Assembly: GCF_000622365.1 (NCBI RefSeq)
Contig: NZ_JASC01000003.1
Coordinates: 62,001 to 126,000 of the forward strand
Reading direction: 5' to 3'
Origin: Sulfitobacter noctilucae
GTDB lineage: Bacteria; Pseudomonadota; Alphaproteobacteria; Rhodobacterales; Rhodobacteraceae
Length of the DNA stretch: 64,000 nt
Shown here: positions 26,697 through 35,392 of the stretch, one piece after another
Numbering within the stretch: the stretch's first letter is position 1
How the letters are laid out: each line of letters opens with the position of its first letter
The notes under the pieces: generated by a model
The model's input: the letters and a program-made list of their open reading frames with translations, nothing else
Told to the model about the DNA's origin: nothing
Database searches by the model: none
Translations under genes and position numbers: made by a program

Positions 26697-26745
26697 TGCC
26701 GGCTGCGCCTTGTTTGCTGCGAACCTGCACTCTACATGTGATTTC

Positions 26746-27543
26746 ATGAGAAACTGGCTGCCCTTCATTAAATCCAATCCGACCGTTGCCGTGATCCGCC
26801 TGTCCGGTGCGATCGGTGGGCAGGGGCGTGCGACGCTGAATGACGCCGCCCTTGGACCGGTACTGGAAAAGGCTTTCGCCAAGGGCAAGCCCGCGGCGGT
26901 GGCGCTTGAGATCAACTCGCCCGGCGGAAGCCCCGTGCAGTCTTCTTTGATCGGGTCGCGCATCCGGCGTTTGGCAGAAGAAAAAGACATACCTGTCATC
27001 GCCTTTGTCGAAGACGTTGCGGCATCGGGCGGCTATTGGCTGGCAGCAGCAGCAGACGAAATCTATGCAGACCCGTCATCGGTTGTAGGGTCCATCGGCG
27101 TGATCTCGGCGTCTTTCGGTCTGGACGAGTTTATCAATTCCTACGGGATCAAACGCCGCGTCTATACGGCGGGCCAAAGCAAAAGCATGCTCGACCCCTT
27201 CCAACCTGAAAAGGAAGAGGACGTCGCACGGTTGAAGACCTTGCTCGAAGACATTCACAGTAATTTCAAGGATCACATCACCGCGCGGCGTGGTGATCGG
27301 CTGGAGAAAGACATCGACTTTTTCACAGGCGAGATCTGGCTGGCCAAACGCGCGGCGGAGCTGGGCCTAATCGATGGTATCGGGCATCTGCGCCCGATGA
27401 TGAAAGAGCGGTTTGGCGACAAGGTGCAATTCCGGCGCTACGGCGTGCGGCGCGGGTTCCTGTCTCGATTTGGTGCGCAGGTGGTGGAAGACGCCGCTGC
27501 CGGCATTGAGGAACGCGCTGCTTTCGCGCGGTTTGGCCTCTGA
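26746..27543 (+). CDS. S49 family serine peptidase (SppA/SohB-like)
   Basis: A 265-residue peptidase with one S49 domain. The putative catalytic Ser is S94 in VAASGGYWLA and the Lys partner K146 in GQSKSM. Their spacing of 52 residues equals that of Bacillus SppA (S147/K199). The N-terminus is only moderately hydrophobic and lacks the clear transmembrane anchor of SppA. It should cleave signal-peptide remnants or other membrane-near peptides. ATG at 26746 fits the family start. A small zinc-ribbon gene begins three bases after the stop. Confidence 0.88.
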   Translation: MRNWLPFIKSNPTVAVIRLSGAIGGQGRATLNDAALGPVLEKAFAKGKPAAVALEINSPGGSPVQSSLIGSRIRRLAEEKDIPVIAFVEDVAASGGYWLAAAADEIYADPSSVVGSIGVISASFGLDEFINSYGIKRRVYTAGQSKSMLDPFQPEKEEDVARLKTLLEDIHSNFKDHITARRGDRLEKDIDFFTGEIWLAKRAAELGLIDGIGHLRPMMKERFGDKVQFRRYGVRRGFLSRFGAQVVEDAAAGIEERAAFARFGL

Positions 27544-27546
27544 TTC

Positions 27547-27711
27547 ATGGTCGCCAAGATTGTCCTTCTGTTTCTGGTCTTTATGGGTCTGCTTGCTTGG
27601 TTTGGCAAAATGCACTGGCTGGGAACAGACAAACTAAGACAGACAAAATGCAGCAGTTGCGGGCGCTACCGGATCGGTAAGGGCCCCTGCAGCTGCGGGA
27701 GTAAAAGTTGA
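27547..27711 (+). CDS. Small membrane-anchored zinc-ribbon-like protein, 54 residues
   Basis: N-terminal hydrophobic helix (about 4-20), then a basic linker and four cysteines: C35-x2-C38 and C48-x-C50. The pattern suggests a metal-binding knuckle on the cytoplasmic side. It starts three bases after the peptidase stop, and its TGA overlaps the ATG of the Ca2+/Na+ antiporter gene (TGATG), so it lies in one transcript with both. Function not recognised. Confidence 0.7.
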   Translation: MVAKIVLLFLVFMGLLAWFGKMHWLGTDKLRQTKCSSCGRYRIGKGPCSCGSKS

Positions 27712-28655
27712 TGGTTATGCCGTGGATTCTGTCGGGCCTTGGTCTGGTGATCCTGCTTTTGGCGGGGGATGCGCTGGTCAAAGGCGCAGTCAACCTGTCA
27801 CTACGCCTGGGAATCCCGGCCCTGATCGTCAGCTTGACCATTGTGGCCTTTGGTACATCTGCACCTGAATTGCTGATCTCTGTCAAAGCTGTGGTGGACG
27901 GTGTCCCCGGGCTGGCTTTGGGTAATGTGGTGGGGTCAAACACCGCCAATATTCTGCTGGTGCTGGGTATTCCGGCGCTGCTGGCAACGATGCACACATC
28001 CGAATGCGACACGCGCAAAACCTTTGCATTTATGATCGCAGCCTCGGTTCTATTCATCGCCCTGGCATTCCGTGGTGTGTTCGATTGGATCGCGGCCGTC
28101 GTGCTGTTGGGCGCACTGGCTTTGATGCTGGGCGATCAGTTGCGCGACGCGCGCAATCACCGCAGGTGCGAAGCCTCCGAAGAGGAACCCGAGGGGGCCG
28201 ATCCTGACATGCCGAAGTGGCAGATTGCGGTATTCCTGTTCTTGGGGTTGATCGGTTTGCCTGTGGGGGCCAGTCTGTTGGTCGACAATGCCACCGTGAT
28301 CGCCAAGGCTTATGGCGTGAGCGATACGGTGATCGGCCTGACACTTGTGGCCATTGGTACATCACTGCCCGAATTGGCTACCACCGTGATGGCCGCGCTG
28401 CGCCGTCAGGCGGACGTGGCGCTTGGCAATGTCATCGGTTCGAACATGTTCAACCTGCTGGCCATCATCGGCATTGCAAGCCTGGTCGGGCCGATACGGG
28501 TCGATCCTGAATTCCTGCGCTTTGATCTGTGGGTCATGCTGGCCGCCTCCCTTTTGTTGATCCCCTTCGTCTATATGCACAAAGATATTACGCGTGTCTG
28601 GGGGATCGTGCTGAGCGCCCTATATGCTGCCTATCTGATAGTTGTGCTGATCTAA
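27711..28655 (+). CDS. Calcium/sodium antiporter (YrbG-like, CaCA family)
   Basis: A 314-residue inner-membrane exchanger with two inverted alpha-repeats. Repeat 1 is marked by FGTSAPELLISVKA with GNVVGSNTANI, repeat 2 by GTSLPELATTVMAALR with GNVIGSNMFNL. About ten helices are separated by an acidic cytoplasmic loop (RRCEASEEEPEGADPDMP). It exports Ca2+ in exchange for Na+ or H+. ATG at 27711 overlaps the small upstream gene. An SDR gene follows after ten bases, probably in the same operon. Confidence 0.92.
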   Translation: MVMPWILSGLGLVILLLAGDALVKGAVNLSLRLGIPALIVSLTIVAFGTSAPELLISVKAVVDGVPGLALGNVVGSNTANILLVLGIPALLATMHTSECDTRKTFAFMIAASVLFIALAFRGVFDWIAAVVLLGALALMLGDQLRDARNHRRCEASEEEPEGADPDMPKWQIAVFLFLGLIGLPVGASLLVDNATVIAKAYGVSDTVIGLTLVAIGTSLPELATTVMAALRRQADVALGNVIGSNMFNLLAIIGIASLVGPIRVDPEFLRFDLWVMLAASLLLIPFVYMHKDITRVWGIVLSALYAAYLIVVLI

Positions 28656-28665
28656 GGAGACACCG

Positions 28666-29445
28666 ATGGGGCGTGCATTGATAACCGGGGCGGGGCGACG
28701 TCTTGGTGCCGAAATGGCGGTGTATCTGGCGCGGCGTGGGCATGACATCGCTGTGCACTACGCAAGTTCAGATGATGGGGCGGAACAGACCGCAGCCAAA
28801 GTTCGCGCACTGGGACGACAAGCCGCCACGCTGCAAGCTGATTTGTTGGACGAAGCCGAAGCGCAGGCGCTCTTTGGCCGGGCCGTTCAGGCCCTCGGCG
28901 GGCCGATTACCTGCCTTATCAATAACGCCTCGGTTTTCGAACATGACACGATTCAGACCGCGACCCGCGAAAGTTGGGACAGGCACATGGGCAGTAATCT
29001 GCGCGCGCCGTTTGTGTTGACACAGGCCATGGCTGCGCAAAAGCTGCCAGCCGCGATCGATGAACAGGGTGAGCCGATGGCGCAGGGACTGATCGTCAAT
29101 ATGATTGACCAGCGCGTGCGGAAACTGACACCGGAATTTATGACCTACACGCTCGCCAAAATGGGTCTTTGGGCGCTGACCCAAACCAGCGCACAGGCCC
29201 TTGCGCCCGCAATCCGGGTGAATGCCATCGGGCCGGGGCCAACCCTGCAGGGCGCGCGTCAATCGGATGCGCATTTTGCCGATCAACGTGCCAACACGGT
29301 TTTGCAGCGCGGGGCGAACCCCAGCGATATTACCGCAGCCTTAGGCTATTTTCTGGATGCACCGGGCGTCACCGGGCAATTGCTTTGTGTTGACGGTGGA
29401 CAGCATTTGGCATGGGAAACGCCGGACGTTCTGGGTGTCGAGTAG
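28666..29445 (+). CDS. SDR family reductase, pteridine/dihydromonapterin reductase-like (FolM type)
   Basis: A 259-residue SDR. The cofactor motif is TGAGRRLG, i.e. the TGxxxRxG variant typical of NADPH-dependent pteridine reductases, with NNAS later. The catalytic set is Asp in the NMIDQ segment plus YTLAK, matching the Asp-Tyr-Lys arrangement of PTR1 rather than the usual Ser-Tyr-Lys. It probably reduces dihydropterins or dihydrofolate. The start follows AAGGAG. Confidence 0.82.
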   Translation: MGRALITGAGRRLGAEMAVYLARRGHDIAVHYASSDDGAEQTAAKVRALGRQAATLQADLLDEAEAQALFGRAVQALGGPITCLINNASVFEHDTIQTATRESWDRHMGSNLRAPFVLTQAMAAQKLPAAIDEQGEPMAQGLIVNMIDQRVRKLTPEFMTYTLAKMGLWALTQTSAQALAPAIRVNAIGPGPTLQGARQSDAHFADQRANTVLQRGANPSDITAALGYFLDAPGVTGQLLCVDGGQHLAWETPDVLGVE

Positions 29446-29508
29446 GTAAGTCCGCAAGGAGTTTTGCACGCCGTCGTAAAGGTGTTACATTTCTTCAGCG
29501 GTTTCCCT

Positions 29509-29514
29509 TATAAT
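29509..29514 (+). promoter_or_regulatory. Possible -10 element (TATAAT) upstream of uvrC
   Basis: A perfect TATAAT 219 bases before the uvrC start, inside a 287-base non-coding gap. The best -35-like partner is TTACAT 18 bases upstream (29485-29490), a poor match. It could also serve an unrecognised leader transcript. Confidence 0.3.
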
Positions 29515-29650
29515 TCAGGGGCTTGGCAGCTTTCGTAAAAATTTCTTCACCGAAAACAATTGGTTACGTAAGTGCCTAAAAAATAGGCAGTTCAGGGAAG
29601 TCAGCCGAATGAAACGGTTTTTCGCCTACCACTCAAACTTACCCGCAGAG

Positions 29651-29659
29651 TTATCCACA
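29651..29659 (+). promoter_or_regulatory. Consensus DnaA box TTATCCACA upstream of uvrC
   Basis: Exact match to the high-affinity DnaA 9-mer, 74 bases before the uvrC start. Only one perfect box was noticed in the gap, so this is not an origin. It may link uvrC expression to DnaA, or be chance. A 6-bp inverted repeat, TGCCTA-N4-TAGGCA, lies at 29574-29589. Confidence 0.45.
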
Positions 29660-29732
29660 GCTTTCGTGGACAGGTTAACACTTGTTACTGAAGGCGGCAT
29701 AGTGCAGCAAAACCACAGAATCAGGCCGCTAC

Positions 29733-31598
29733 ATGAGCGATGACAGACCACAACAGCCTCTTGGGCATCAGGTAATCCAGAGCTACCTCAAGACGATCGC
29801 CACCTCACCTGGCGTCTACCGGATGCTAGATGCCGAAAGCCGTGTTCTGTATGTGGGGAAGGCGCGAAATCTCCGGGCGCGGGTCAGCAATTACGCACGG
29901 CGCTCCGGTCACAGTGCGCGGATTTCGCGGATGATCGCGAATACGGCGTCGATGATGTTCCTGACCACCAAGACCGAGACTGAAGCACTGCTTTTGGAGC
30001 AGAATCTGATCAAGCAGTTGAAGCCGAAGTTCAACGTGCTTTTGCGCGACGACAAGAGCTTTCCCAACATCCTTGTGACGGCCGATCATGACTATCCCCA
30101 GATCAAAAACCATCGGGGCGCGAAGAAGGAGAAGGGGGCGTATTATGGCCCCTTCGCCAGCGCCGGCGCGGTGAACCGCACCCTTAACCAGTTGCAACGG
30201 GTATTCCTGCTGCGCGATTGTTCGAACGCCATGTTTGAAAGTCGCACCCGACCCTGTTTGCAACACCAGATCAAACGCTGTTCGGCCCCTTGTGTGGGCA
30301 AGATCAGCTCCGAAGACTATCGTCAGACGGTCAAAGACGCAGAGCGGTTCCTGTGTGGCAAGACGACCGACATTCAATCCCGCTTGGCGGGCGAGATGGA
30401 CGCGGCATCAGAGGCGATGGAGTTTGAACGCGCCGCTGCACTGCGCGACCGGATCAAAGCGTTGACACAGGTGCAGACCGCGCAGGGCATTAACCCCAAG
30501 GGGGTGGCCGAGGCCGACATCATCGCGCTGCATCTCGAAGACGGGCAAGCCTGCGTGCAAGTGTTCTTTATCCGCGCCAACCAGAATTGGGGAAACCGCG
30601 ATTATTATCCGCGCGTGGGTGCTGATGTGGATGCGGCCGAGGTTCTGGAAGCCTTTATCGGCCAGTTCTACGATCAACGCGATCCCCCGCGCCAGTTGAT
30701 TCTGAGCCATGAGATCGAGAACCCCGACCTTATGGCTGAAGCGTTGACCGGCAAGCTGGGGCGCAAGGTTGAATTGCTGGTGCCACAACGGGGTGAGAAG
30801 GCCGAACTGGTCGACGGCGCGTTGCGCAACGCCCGCGAGAGCCTTGCCCGCAAGATGGCGGAAACGGCAACGCAGACCAAACTCTTGAAAGGTTTGGCAG
30901 AAGCGTTCGACCTGCCGGCGCCGCCGGGCCGGATCGAAGTTTATGACAACAGTCATATCCAAGGCACCAATGCCGTGGGCGCGATGATCGTTGCAGGCGC
31001 GGACGGGTTGATGAAGAACCAGTACCGCAAATTCAATATCCGGGGCGAAGAGCTGACCCCCGGTGACGACTTTGGCATGATGAAAGAGGTACTGACGCGC
31101 CGTTTCAAGCGGTTGCTGAAGGAAGACCCCGACCGCAAGGAAGGCCATTGGCCGGATCTGTTGTTGATCGACGGTGGCGCGGGTCAGGTTTCAGCGGTGC
31201 GCGAGATCATGCGCGACTATGGGGTCGAAGACATTCCGATGGTGGGGGTGGCCAAGGGGCTGGACCGAGACGCCGGTAAGGAAGAATTCCATCGCACTGG
31301 CAAACGCCCGATGGCCCTGCGGCACAATGATCCGGTGCTCTATTTCGTGCAGCGCTTGCGCGATGAGGCGCACCGGTTTGCCATCGGCACCCACCGCGCC
31401 AAGCGTGCGAAAGCCGTGGGTGCAACGCCACTTGACGATGTGCCGGGCGTTGGCGCGGGCCGCAAGCGGGCGCTTTTGGCACATTTCGGGTCGGCCAAGG
31501 CGGTGGCACGGGCTAATTTGAGCGATCTAAAGGCCGTGGACGGCATTTCGGATTCGCTGGCAGAAACGATTTATGCCTTTTTTCATGAACGCGGCTAG
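29733..31598 (+). CDS. uvrC: UvrABC excinuclease subunit C
   Basis: A 621-residue nuclease that makes both incisions in nucleotide-excision repair. The GIY-YIG domain (about 25-105) contains SPGVYRML and LYVGKARNLRARVSNY. A zinc-free Cys cluster region follows, then a UVR motif near 215-245. The RNase H-like endonuclease has YDNSHIQGT and the KNQYRKFNI segment. Tandem helix-hairpin-helix motifs close the C-terminus. Length is normal. It is followed at 116 bases by pgsA, the conserved alphaproteobacterial order. Confidence 0.96.
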   Translation: MSDDRPQQPLGHQVIQSYLKTIATSPGVYRMLDAESRVLYVGKARNLRARVSNYARRSGHSARISRMIANTASMMFLTTKTETEALLLEQNLIKQLKPKFNVLLRDDKSFPNILVTADHDYPQIKNHRGAKKEKGAYYGPFASAGAVNRTLNQLQRVFLLRDCSNAMFESRTRPCLQHQIKRCSAPCVGKISSEDYRQTVKDAERFLCGKTTDIQSRLAGEMDAASEAMEFERAAALRDRIKALTQVQTAQGINPKGVAEADIIALHLEDGQACVQVFFIRANQNWGNRDYYPRVGADVDAAEVLEAFIGQFYDQRDPPRQLILSHEIENPDLMAEALTGKLGRKVELLVPQRGEKAELVDGALRNARESLARKMAETATQTKLLKGLAEAFDLPAPPGRIEVYDNSHIQGTNAVGAMIVAGADGLMKNQYRKFNIRGEELTPGDDFGMMKEVLTRRFKRLLKEDPDRKEGHWPDLLLIDGGAGQVSAVREIMRDYGVEDIPMVGVAKGLDRDAGKEEFHRTGKRPMALRHNDPVLYFVQRLRDEAHRFAIGTHRAKRAKAVGATPLDDVPGVGAGRKRALLAHFGSAKAVARANLSDLKAVDGISDSLAETIYAFFHERG

Positions 31599-31714
31599 GT
31601 GCGGTCACGACATGCGGGCGAGGGGCGCAGGATGAGAGTGCGGACGGTATATAAGGCCAAAAAGAGAAAGGGTTGGTGCTTTTACACCAGCGAGGCGCAC
31701 TGTAGGGTGGCGCT

Positions 31715-32380
31715 ATGAAGTGGAACCTGCCCAATATCCTTACGCTGTTGCGTCTGATCGCAGCCCCGATGGTGGCAGTCATGTTTCTCTATTTTACGCG
31801 GCCTTATGCGGATTGGTTTGCCTTACTGTTGTTCGTCTCTGCCGCTGTGACCGATTGGTTTGATGGCTATCTGGCGCGGGCCTGGAAGCAGGAAACCAAG
31901 CTGGGGGCCATGTTGGATCCGATTGCGGACAAAGCCATGGTGGTGATTGCGCTGATGGTGATCATCGGCTTTTCCAGCTGGTCGCCCTGGTTGGTCCTGC
32001 CCGCGACTGTCATCCTGTTTCGCGAGGTTTTCGTTTCAGGGCTGCGCGAATTTCTAGGCGATGTGGCAGGCACGTTGAAAGTGACAGCTTTGGCCAAGTG
32101 GAAGACCACCTTCCAGATGACGGCAATTGCCGTCTTGTTCAGTCACGGGGTGTTCGAGCATTATCTGGGTATGTCAGTATTTGGAATGGACGAAGAGTTG
32201 ATCGGCGCGATCCTGAGCGGGGCGGAGGAGGATGTTCTCGGTCTGGGGTGGAAGCTGACGGGCATGGAATGGGCCGGACGTATCGGGCTTGCGCTGTTGT
32301 GGATTGCAGCGGCTTTGACTGCGATCACCGGTCTGGATTACTGGTTCAAGGCATTGCCGCATGTGCGGGAGGGGCGTTGA
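31715..32380 (+). CDS. pgsA: CDP-diacylglycerol--glycerol-3-phosphate 3-phosphatidyltransferase
   Basis: A 221-residue inner-membrane enzyme making phosphatidylglycerol phosphate. The CDP-alcohol phosphotransferase motif DGYLAR-x8-G-x3-D-x3-D is intact (DWFDGYLARAWKQ then GAMLDPIAD). It has about five helices. A loop of about 40 residues before the last helix makes it slightly longer than E. coli PgsA. The stop overlaps the moaD start (TGATG). Confidence 0.95.
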   Translation: MKWNLPNILTLLRLIAAPMVAVMFLYFTRPYADWFALLLFVSAAVTDWFDGYLARAWKQETKLGAMLDPIADKAMVVIALMVIIGFSSWSPWLVLPATVILFREVFVSGLREFLGDVAGTLKVTALAKWKTTFQMTAIAVLFSHGVFEHYLGMSVFGMDEELIGAILSGAEEDVLGLGWKLTGMEWAGRIGLALLWIAAALTAITGLDYWFKALPHVREGR

Positions 32381-32625
32381 TGGATATTCTTTATTTCGCA
32401 TGGGTACGGGAACGCATCGGCCTGCCGCGCGAAACGGTTGAAACGCAGGCCGGAACCGTTGCTGATCTGGTGGCGGAATTACGGAAACGGGAAGATCGTT
32501 ATGATCTGGCGTTCTCCGATCTGAGCGCCCTGCGCGTGGCGGTCGATCAAAAGCTCACCGATTTCGATGCGTCCTTGGCCGGTGCGCGCGAGGTGGCGTT
32601 CTTTCCACCGATGACAGGCGGATAG
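32380..32625 (+). CDS. moaD: Molybdopterin synthase small subunit MoaD
   Basis: An 81-residue ubiquitin-like sulfur carrier ending in the required Gly-Gly (PPMTGG). In its thiocarboxylate form it feeds sulfur to MoaE. The start overlaps the pgsA stop by one base, and moaE begins four bases after the stop. Confidence 0.94.
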   Translation: MDILYFAWVRERIGLPRETVETQAGTVADLVAELRKREDRYDLAFSDLSALRVAVDQKLTDFDASLAGAREVAFFPPMTGG

Positions 32626-32629
32626 GTTC

Positions 32630-33073
32630 TTGCGGATCTCGGTTCAGGAGAGCCCCTTTGATTTGGGCAAGGAAACCGCGGGTTTCTCTGCCGGGCGTAA
32701 GGATATGGGTGCCTTGGTGACCTTTACGGGCGTTGTGCGGGATTTGCCCGGCGACCCCTTGCAGGCGTTGGAAATCGAACATTACCCCGGCATGACCGAA
32801 GCCGCCCTGACCGAGATCGCCGAACAGGCGATGGCACGTTTCTCGCTGGGGGATGCATTGGTTATTCATCGCTACGGGCGGTTGGTACCGGGCGAGATGA
32901 TCATGATGGTTGCCACAGCGGCCCCCCATCGCAACGATGCTTTTGACGGCGCGGAATTCCTGATGGACTACCTGAAATCACGCGCACCATTCTGGAAGCG
33001 CGAAATTACGGCGACGGGAGCAGATTGGGTTGCCTCGAAAGCCGAAGACGAAGCCGCGTTGGACCGCTGGTAG
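32630..33073 (+). CDS. moaE: Molybdopterin synthase catalytic subunit MoaE
   Basis: A 147-residue subunit that converts cyclic pyranopterin monophosphate to molybdopterin together with MoaD. Seen are GALVTFTGVVRD, the LEIEHYPGMTE strand, HRYGRLVPGE, and the catalytic region KSRAPFWKRE. The start is TTG, chosen because the family N-terminus (RISVQ-x-PFD) begins exactly there. It ends only three bases from the converging gene. A Ser/Pro-free compact form, normal length. Confidence 0.94.
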   Translation: MRISVQESPFDLGKETAGFSAGRKDMGALVTFTGVVRDLPGDPLQALEIEHYPGMTEAALTEIAEQAMARFSLGDALVIHRYGRLVPGEMIMMVATAAPHRNDAFDGAEFLMDYLKSRAPFWKREITATGADWVASKAEDEAALDRW

Positions 33074-33076
33074 CGC

Positions 33077-33439
33077 TCAGCGTTTGCTTGAGAACGCTTC
33101 GCCCGCGGGGGCTGAGGTGTTTGACATGCTCTCGATATAGGCGCGCATTTCTTCGGCCTCGTGGCGCGCATCGCGCAGGCCTTCCATGGCGGCACCCAAT
33201 TCGGCTTCGGTCTGGGACAGCTGATTGGTCAACTCTGCTTCGCGTTGCTGCAAATAGGTGATCGCCTGATCGCGGGTCTCTTCGGCCTCGTGCAATTCCT
33301 GGCTCATCCGGTCCAGTTGGGCCACATCATCCGCAGCCACGCGGGTGAACCTGTGCAAAAGCCAGTTCGCGAACCATCCCAGACAGAAAGCCACAAACAG
33401 GATGATCGCTGTAGCGAGGACGAATTCAGTTCTGCTCAT
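33077..33439 (-). CDS. Membrane-anchored coiled-coil protein, 120 residues
   Basis: Function not recognised. One N-terminal transmembrane helix (about 5-27) is followed by a long heptad-rich helix (about 35-105, rich in Glu, Gln and Leu) and a short tail. It starts inside the 3' end of the upstream OmpA-family gene (14-base overlap), so the two are co-translated and may act together in the envelope. ATG at 33439 has AGAAGG upstream; an alternative GTG lies three codons before. Confidence 0.75.
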   Translation of the reverse strand: MSRTEFVLATAIILFVAFCLGWFANWLLHRFTRVAADDVAQLDRMSQELHEAEETRDQAITYLQQREAELTNQLSQTEAELGAAMEGLRDARHEAEEMRAYIESMSNTSAPAGEAFSSKR

Positions 33440-35333
33440 CTGACGCACCTTCTTGGGTCGATTCTTCCGTGGTATCGCTGGTTTGCGTCACCGATTCCAG
33501 CGTTGTTTGCCCCGGTTCCGATACGGTATCTGGCCGGATCAGGCGAAATTCGATGCGGCGGTTGGCTTCGCGCCCGGCTTCGGTATCGTTGCTGGCAATC
33601 GGGTTGTCTTCGCCATAGCCCTGGGCGGTAAATGTGCCGGTCAGAACCCGGCGGGCGCGTAGCTCGTTCAGGACCGATTCCGCACGGCTTTGGCTGAGGG
33701 CGAGGTTCATTGTTTCGCGGCCCTGGCTGTCGGTATAGCCTTGGATTTCCAAAGGAAGATCGCCGCAGCGTTTCAGGATTTCCGCGATATCATCCATAAT
33801 CGAAAGTGCAGAAGAATCTATGGTCGCAGACCCCGGTTCAAAGTTGATCTTGCCTGTGGTCAGGATCGCGCCGATTTCTGCCTCGCATTCGTCAGGCGTG
33901 GGCAGGCCGAGCACGGGATCAAGCTTTTCAAGATAGCTGACGTCGATATTATAATCCGCACCGTCGCCCAGTTTGCCGGCCAGAAGGGCCGCAATTTCAG
34001 TGCCTGCGTTGGGGTTGCCGGTGTTCCCTGTCACTGACATCGTGTCGGGGGTCATTCGAACGGTCCCATTGCTCAGCGCAGAGAGGGCCTCGAGCCCTGC
34101 AAGCACGCGGCCTGCCCAATCCGAAGGCAGCCCTTCGGCGATCCGGGCGGCGGTATAGACATTGTCCGAGCCAAAGCGCGCCTTGGCGTAGCTGCTGGCC
34201 AATTCCCGCAGGCCCACGTCGCTGACGCGGCCACGCAATTGCACCTGTCCTTCGGGGCTGAGGGTCGCGGTGAATTCCGGCGGCCCTTCGTTCGGATCCT
34301 GAACCTTGGGCAAGGTGGAGCGTAGGGCGAAGACATCCGGCAGCGCGTTTTCAAGTTCGCCCACAACGCGGTCGAACAGCGCCTGGTCCGTGCCCGGCAT
34401 GGCAGTGAGTGAAATGTCAGCATCGGCAAAGCTGACAGAGCCGCCCTCCAGATCCTTAATCGCAGTGATGGCTTGGGCGACAGCCTCTGACCATGTGGGG
34501 CTCGGGACACCCATGCCGACCACGCAGGGCGGCGTGCCCGTGACACCTGCACGAGTTGCTGCGGCGAGAATACGCACACGGGCCTCTTCGGTATCAGCAG
34601 AACAGGCATCAAAGCGCGCGCCCTCGTCGTCGATCTCGAAGCGCAGGGTGAAAGGTGTAATGACGGGGCGCGGTGCGGCGATGTCCAGAACCAGTGAGAC
34701 GGTTGGCGGTGTCGCCCTATTCAGCTTGCGCTCCATCTCGGCCTTTTCTTCGGCACTGTCGGCGTTGGCGGTGATCGACACGCGGCCCGCTTCAACGGAA
34801 GCTTTGGCGCTGGGTAGCTGCGCCATCGCGGAAATGGCAAAGGCCAGCGCCTCTTCCCAGCCGTCAGGGGCGGGATAATCGGCTTTCTCCAAGAGATCGG
34901 CTACGTTTGTTTCACCCGCCATCTGAGAGAACCGTTCAATCGCTTTCTCGCGGTCGGTGCTGGTGGGGATCAGGCCGATGATAGAAATACCGCTGGCATT
35001 GCGCAAAATCTCTGCGGAAAAACGGGGCGGGGCGATGGCGGCTTGCGCTTCGACATCCATTTCATCAATCACACGCGCCGCGTCGACGATAGAGCCTGCG
35101 GTGGTCAGCGCCTTAAAGCGGACAGCTTCGGTCGGAGCGATCCCTGCGAGGGTGACTTGGAGGCCGTCGGCTTCGACTTCGGCCCATGTCATGCCTTCCT
35201 CGTCAAGCGCATCGCGGACGCCAATTTCGGATGTTTCCTCAATCAGTTGCACGCTGAAGTTCGCGGCCACCAAAGAAACAACGGCGGCGGCAAAGAACGT
35301 CATGGCGATGATCAGCAAGGAAGACAGACGCAT
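33426..35333 (-). CDS. OmpA-family outer-membrane/peptidoglycan-binding protein with three internal repeats
   Basis: A 635-residue protein. The N-terminal signal or anchor helix spans 1-25. A BON-like segment (about 45-100) follows. Three repeats of about 120 residues (about 104-220, 228-345 and 353-470) each have a central W-x-E/G-A/R helix (W159, W281, W406). The C-terminal OmpA domain (about 488-602) contains the ITEFRL-type end NRRIEFRL and the LEIQGYTDSQG loop that binds peptidoglycan. An acidic Ser/Thr-rich tail closes it. The repeat style is BON-like, as in ArfA-type proteins. It probably tethers envelope layers. Confidence 0.88.
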   Translation of the reverse strand: MRLSSLLIIAMTFFAAAVVSLVAANFSVQLIEETSEIGVRDALDEEGMTWAEVEADGLQVTLAGIAPTEAVRFKALTTAGSIVDAARVIDEMDVEAQAAIAPPRFSAEILRNASGISIIGLIPTSTDREKAIERFSQMAGETNVADLLEKADYPAPDGWEEALAFAISAMAQLPSAKASVEAGRVSITANADSAEEKAEMERKLNRATPPTVSLVLDIAAPRPVITPFTLRFEIDDEGARFDACSADTEEARVRILAAATRAGVTGTPPCVVGMGVPSPTWSEAVAQAITAIKDLEGGSVSFADADISLTAMPGTDQALFDRVVGELENALPDVFALRSTLPKVQDPNEGPPEFTATLSPEGQVQLRGRVSDVGLRELASSYAKARFGSDNVYTAARIAEGLPSDWAGRVLAGLEALSALSNGTVRMTPDTMSVTGNTGNPNAGTEIAALLAGKLGDGADYNIDVSYLEKLDPVLGLPTPDECEAEIGAILTTGKINFEPGSATIDSSALSIMDDIAEILKRCGDLPLEIQGYTDSQGRETMNLALSQSRAESVLNELRARRVLTGTFTAQGYGEDNPIASNDTEAGREANRRIEFRLIRPDTVSEPGQTTLESVTQTSDTTEESTQEGASDEQN

Positions 35334-35392
35334 GAGCGATTAAGATCCTGTTTAGTTTTGTCGTTGATACGCTCCACCGGACCTCGGTGCAA

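Noticed and set aside
29651-29659. DnaA box as a sign of a replication origin
   Set aside because: Only one perfect box, no cluster, no AT-rich unwinding repeats, and no dnaA, parAB or hemE-type origin neighbours.
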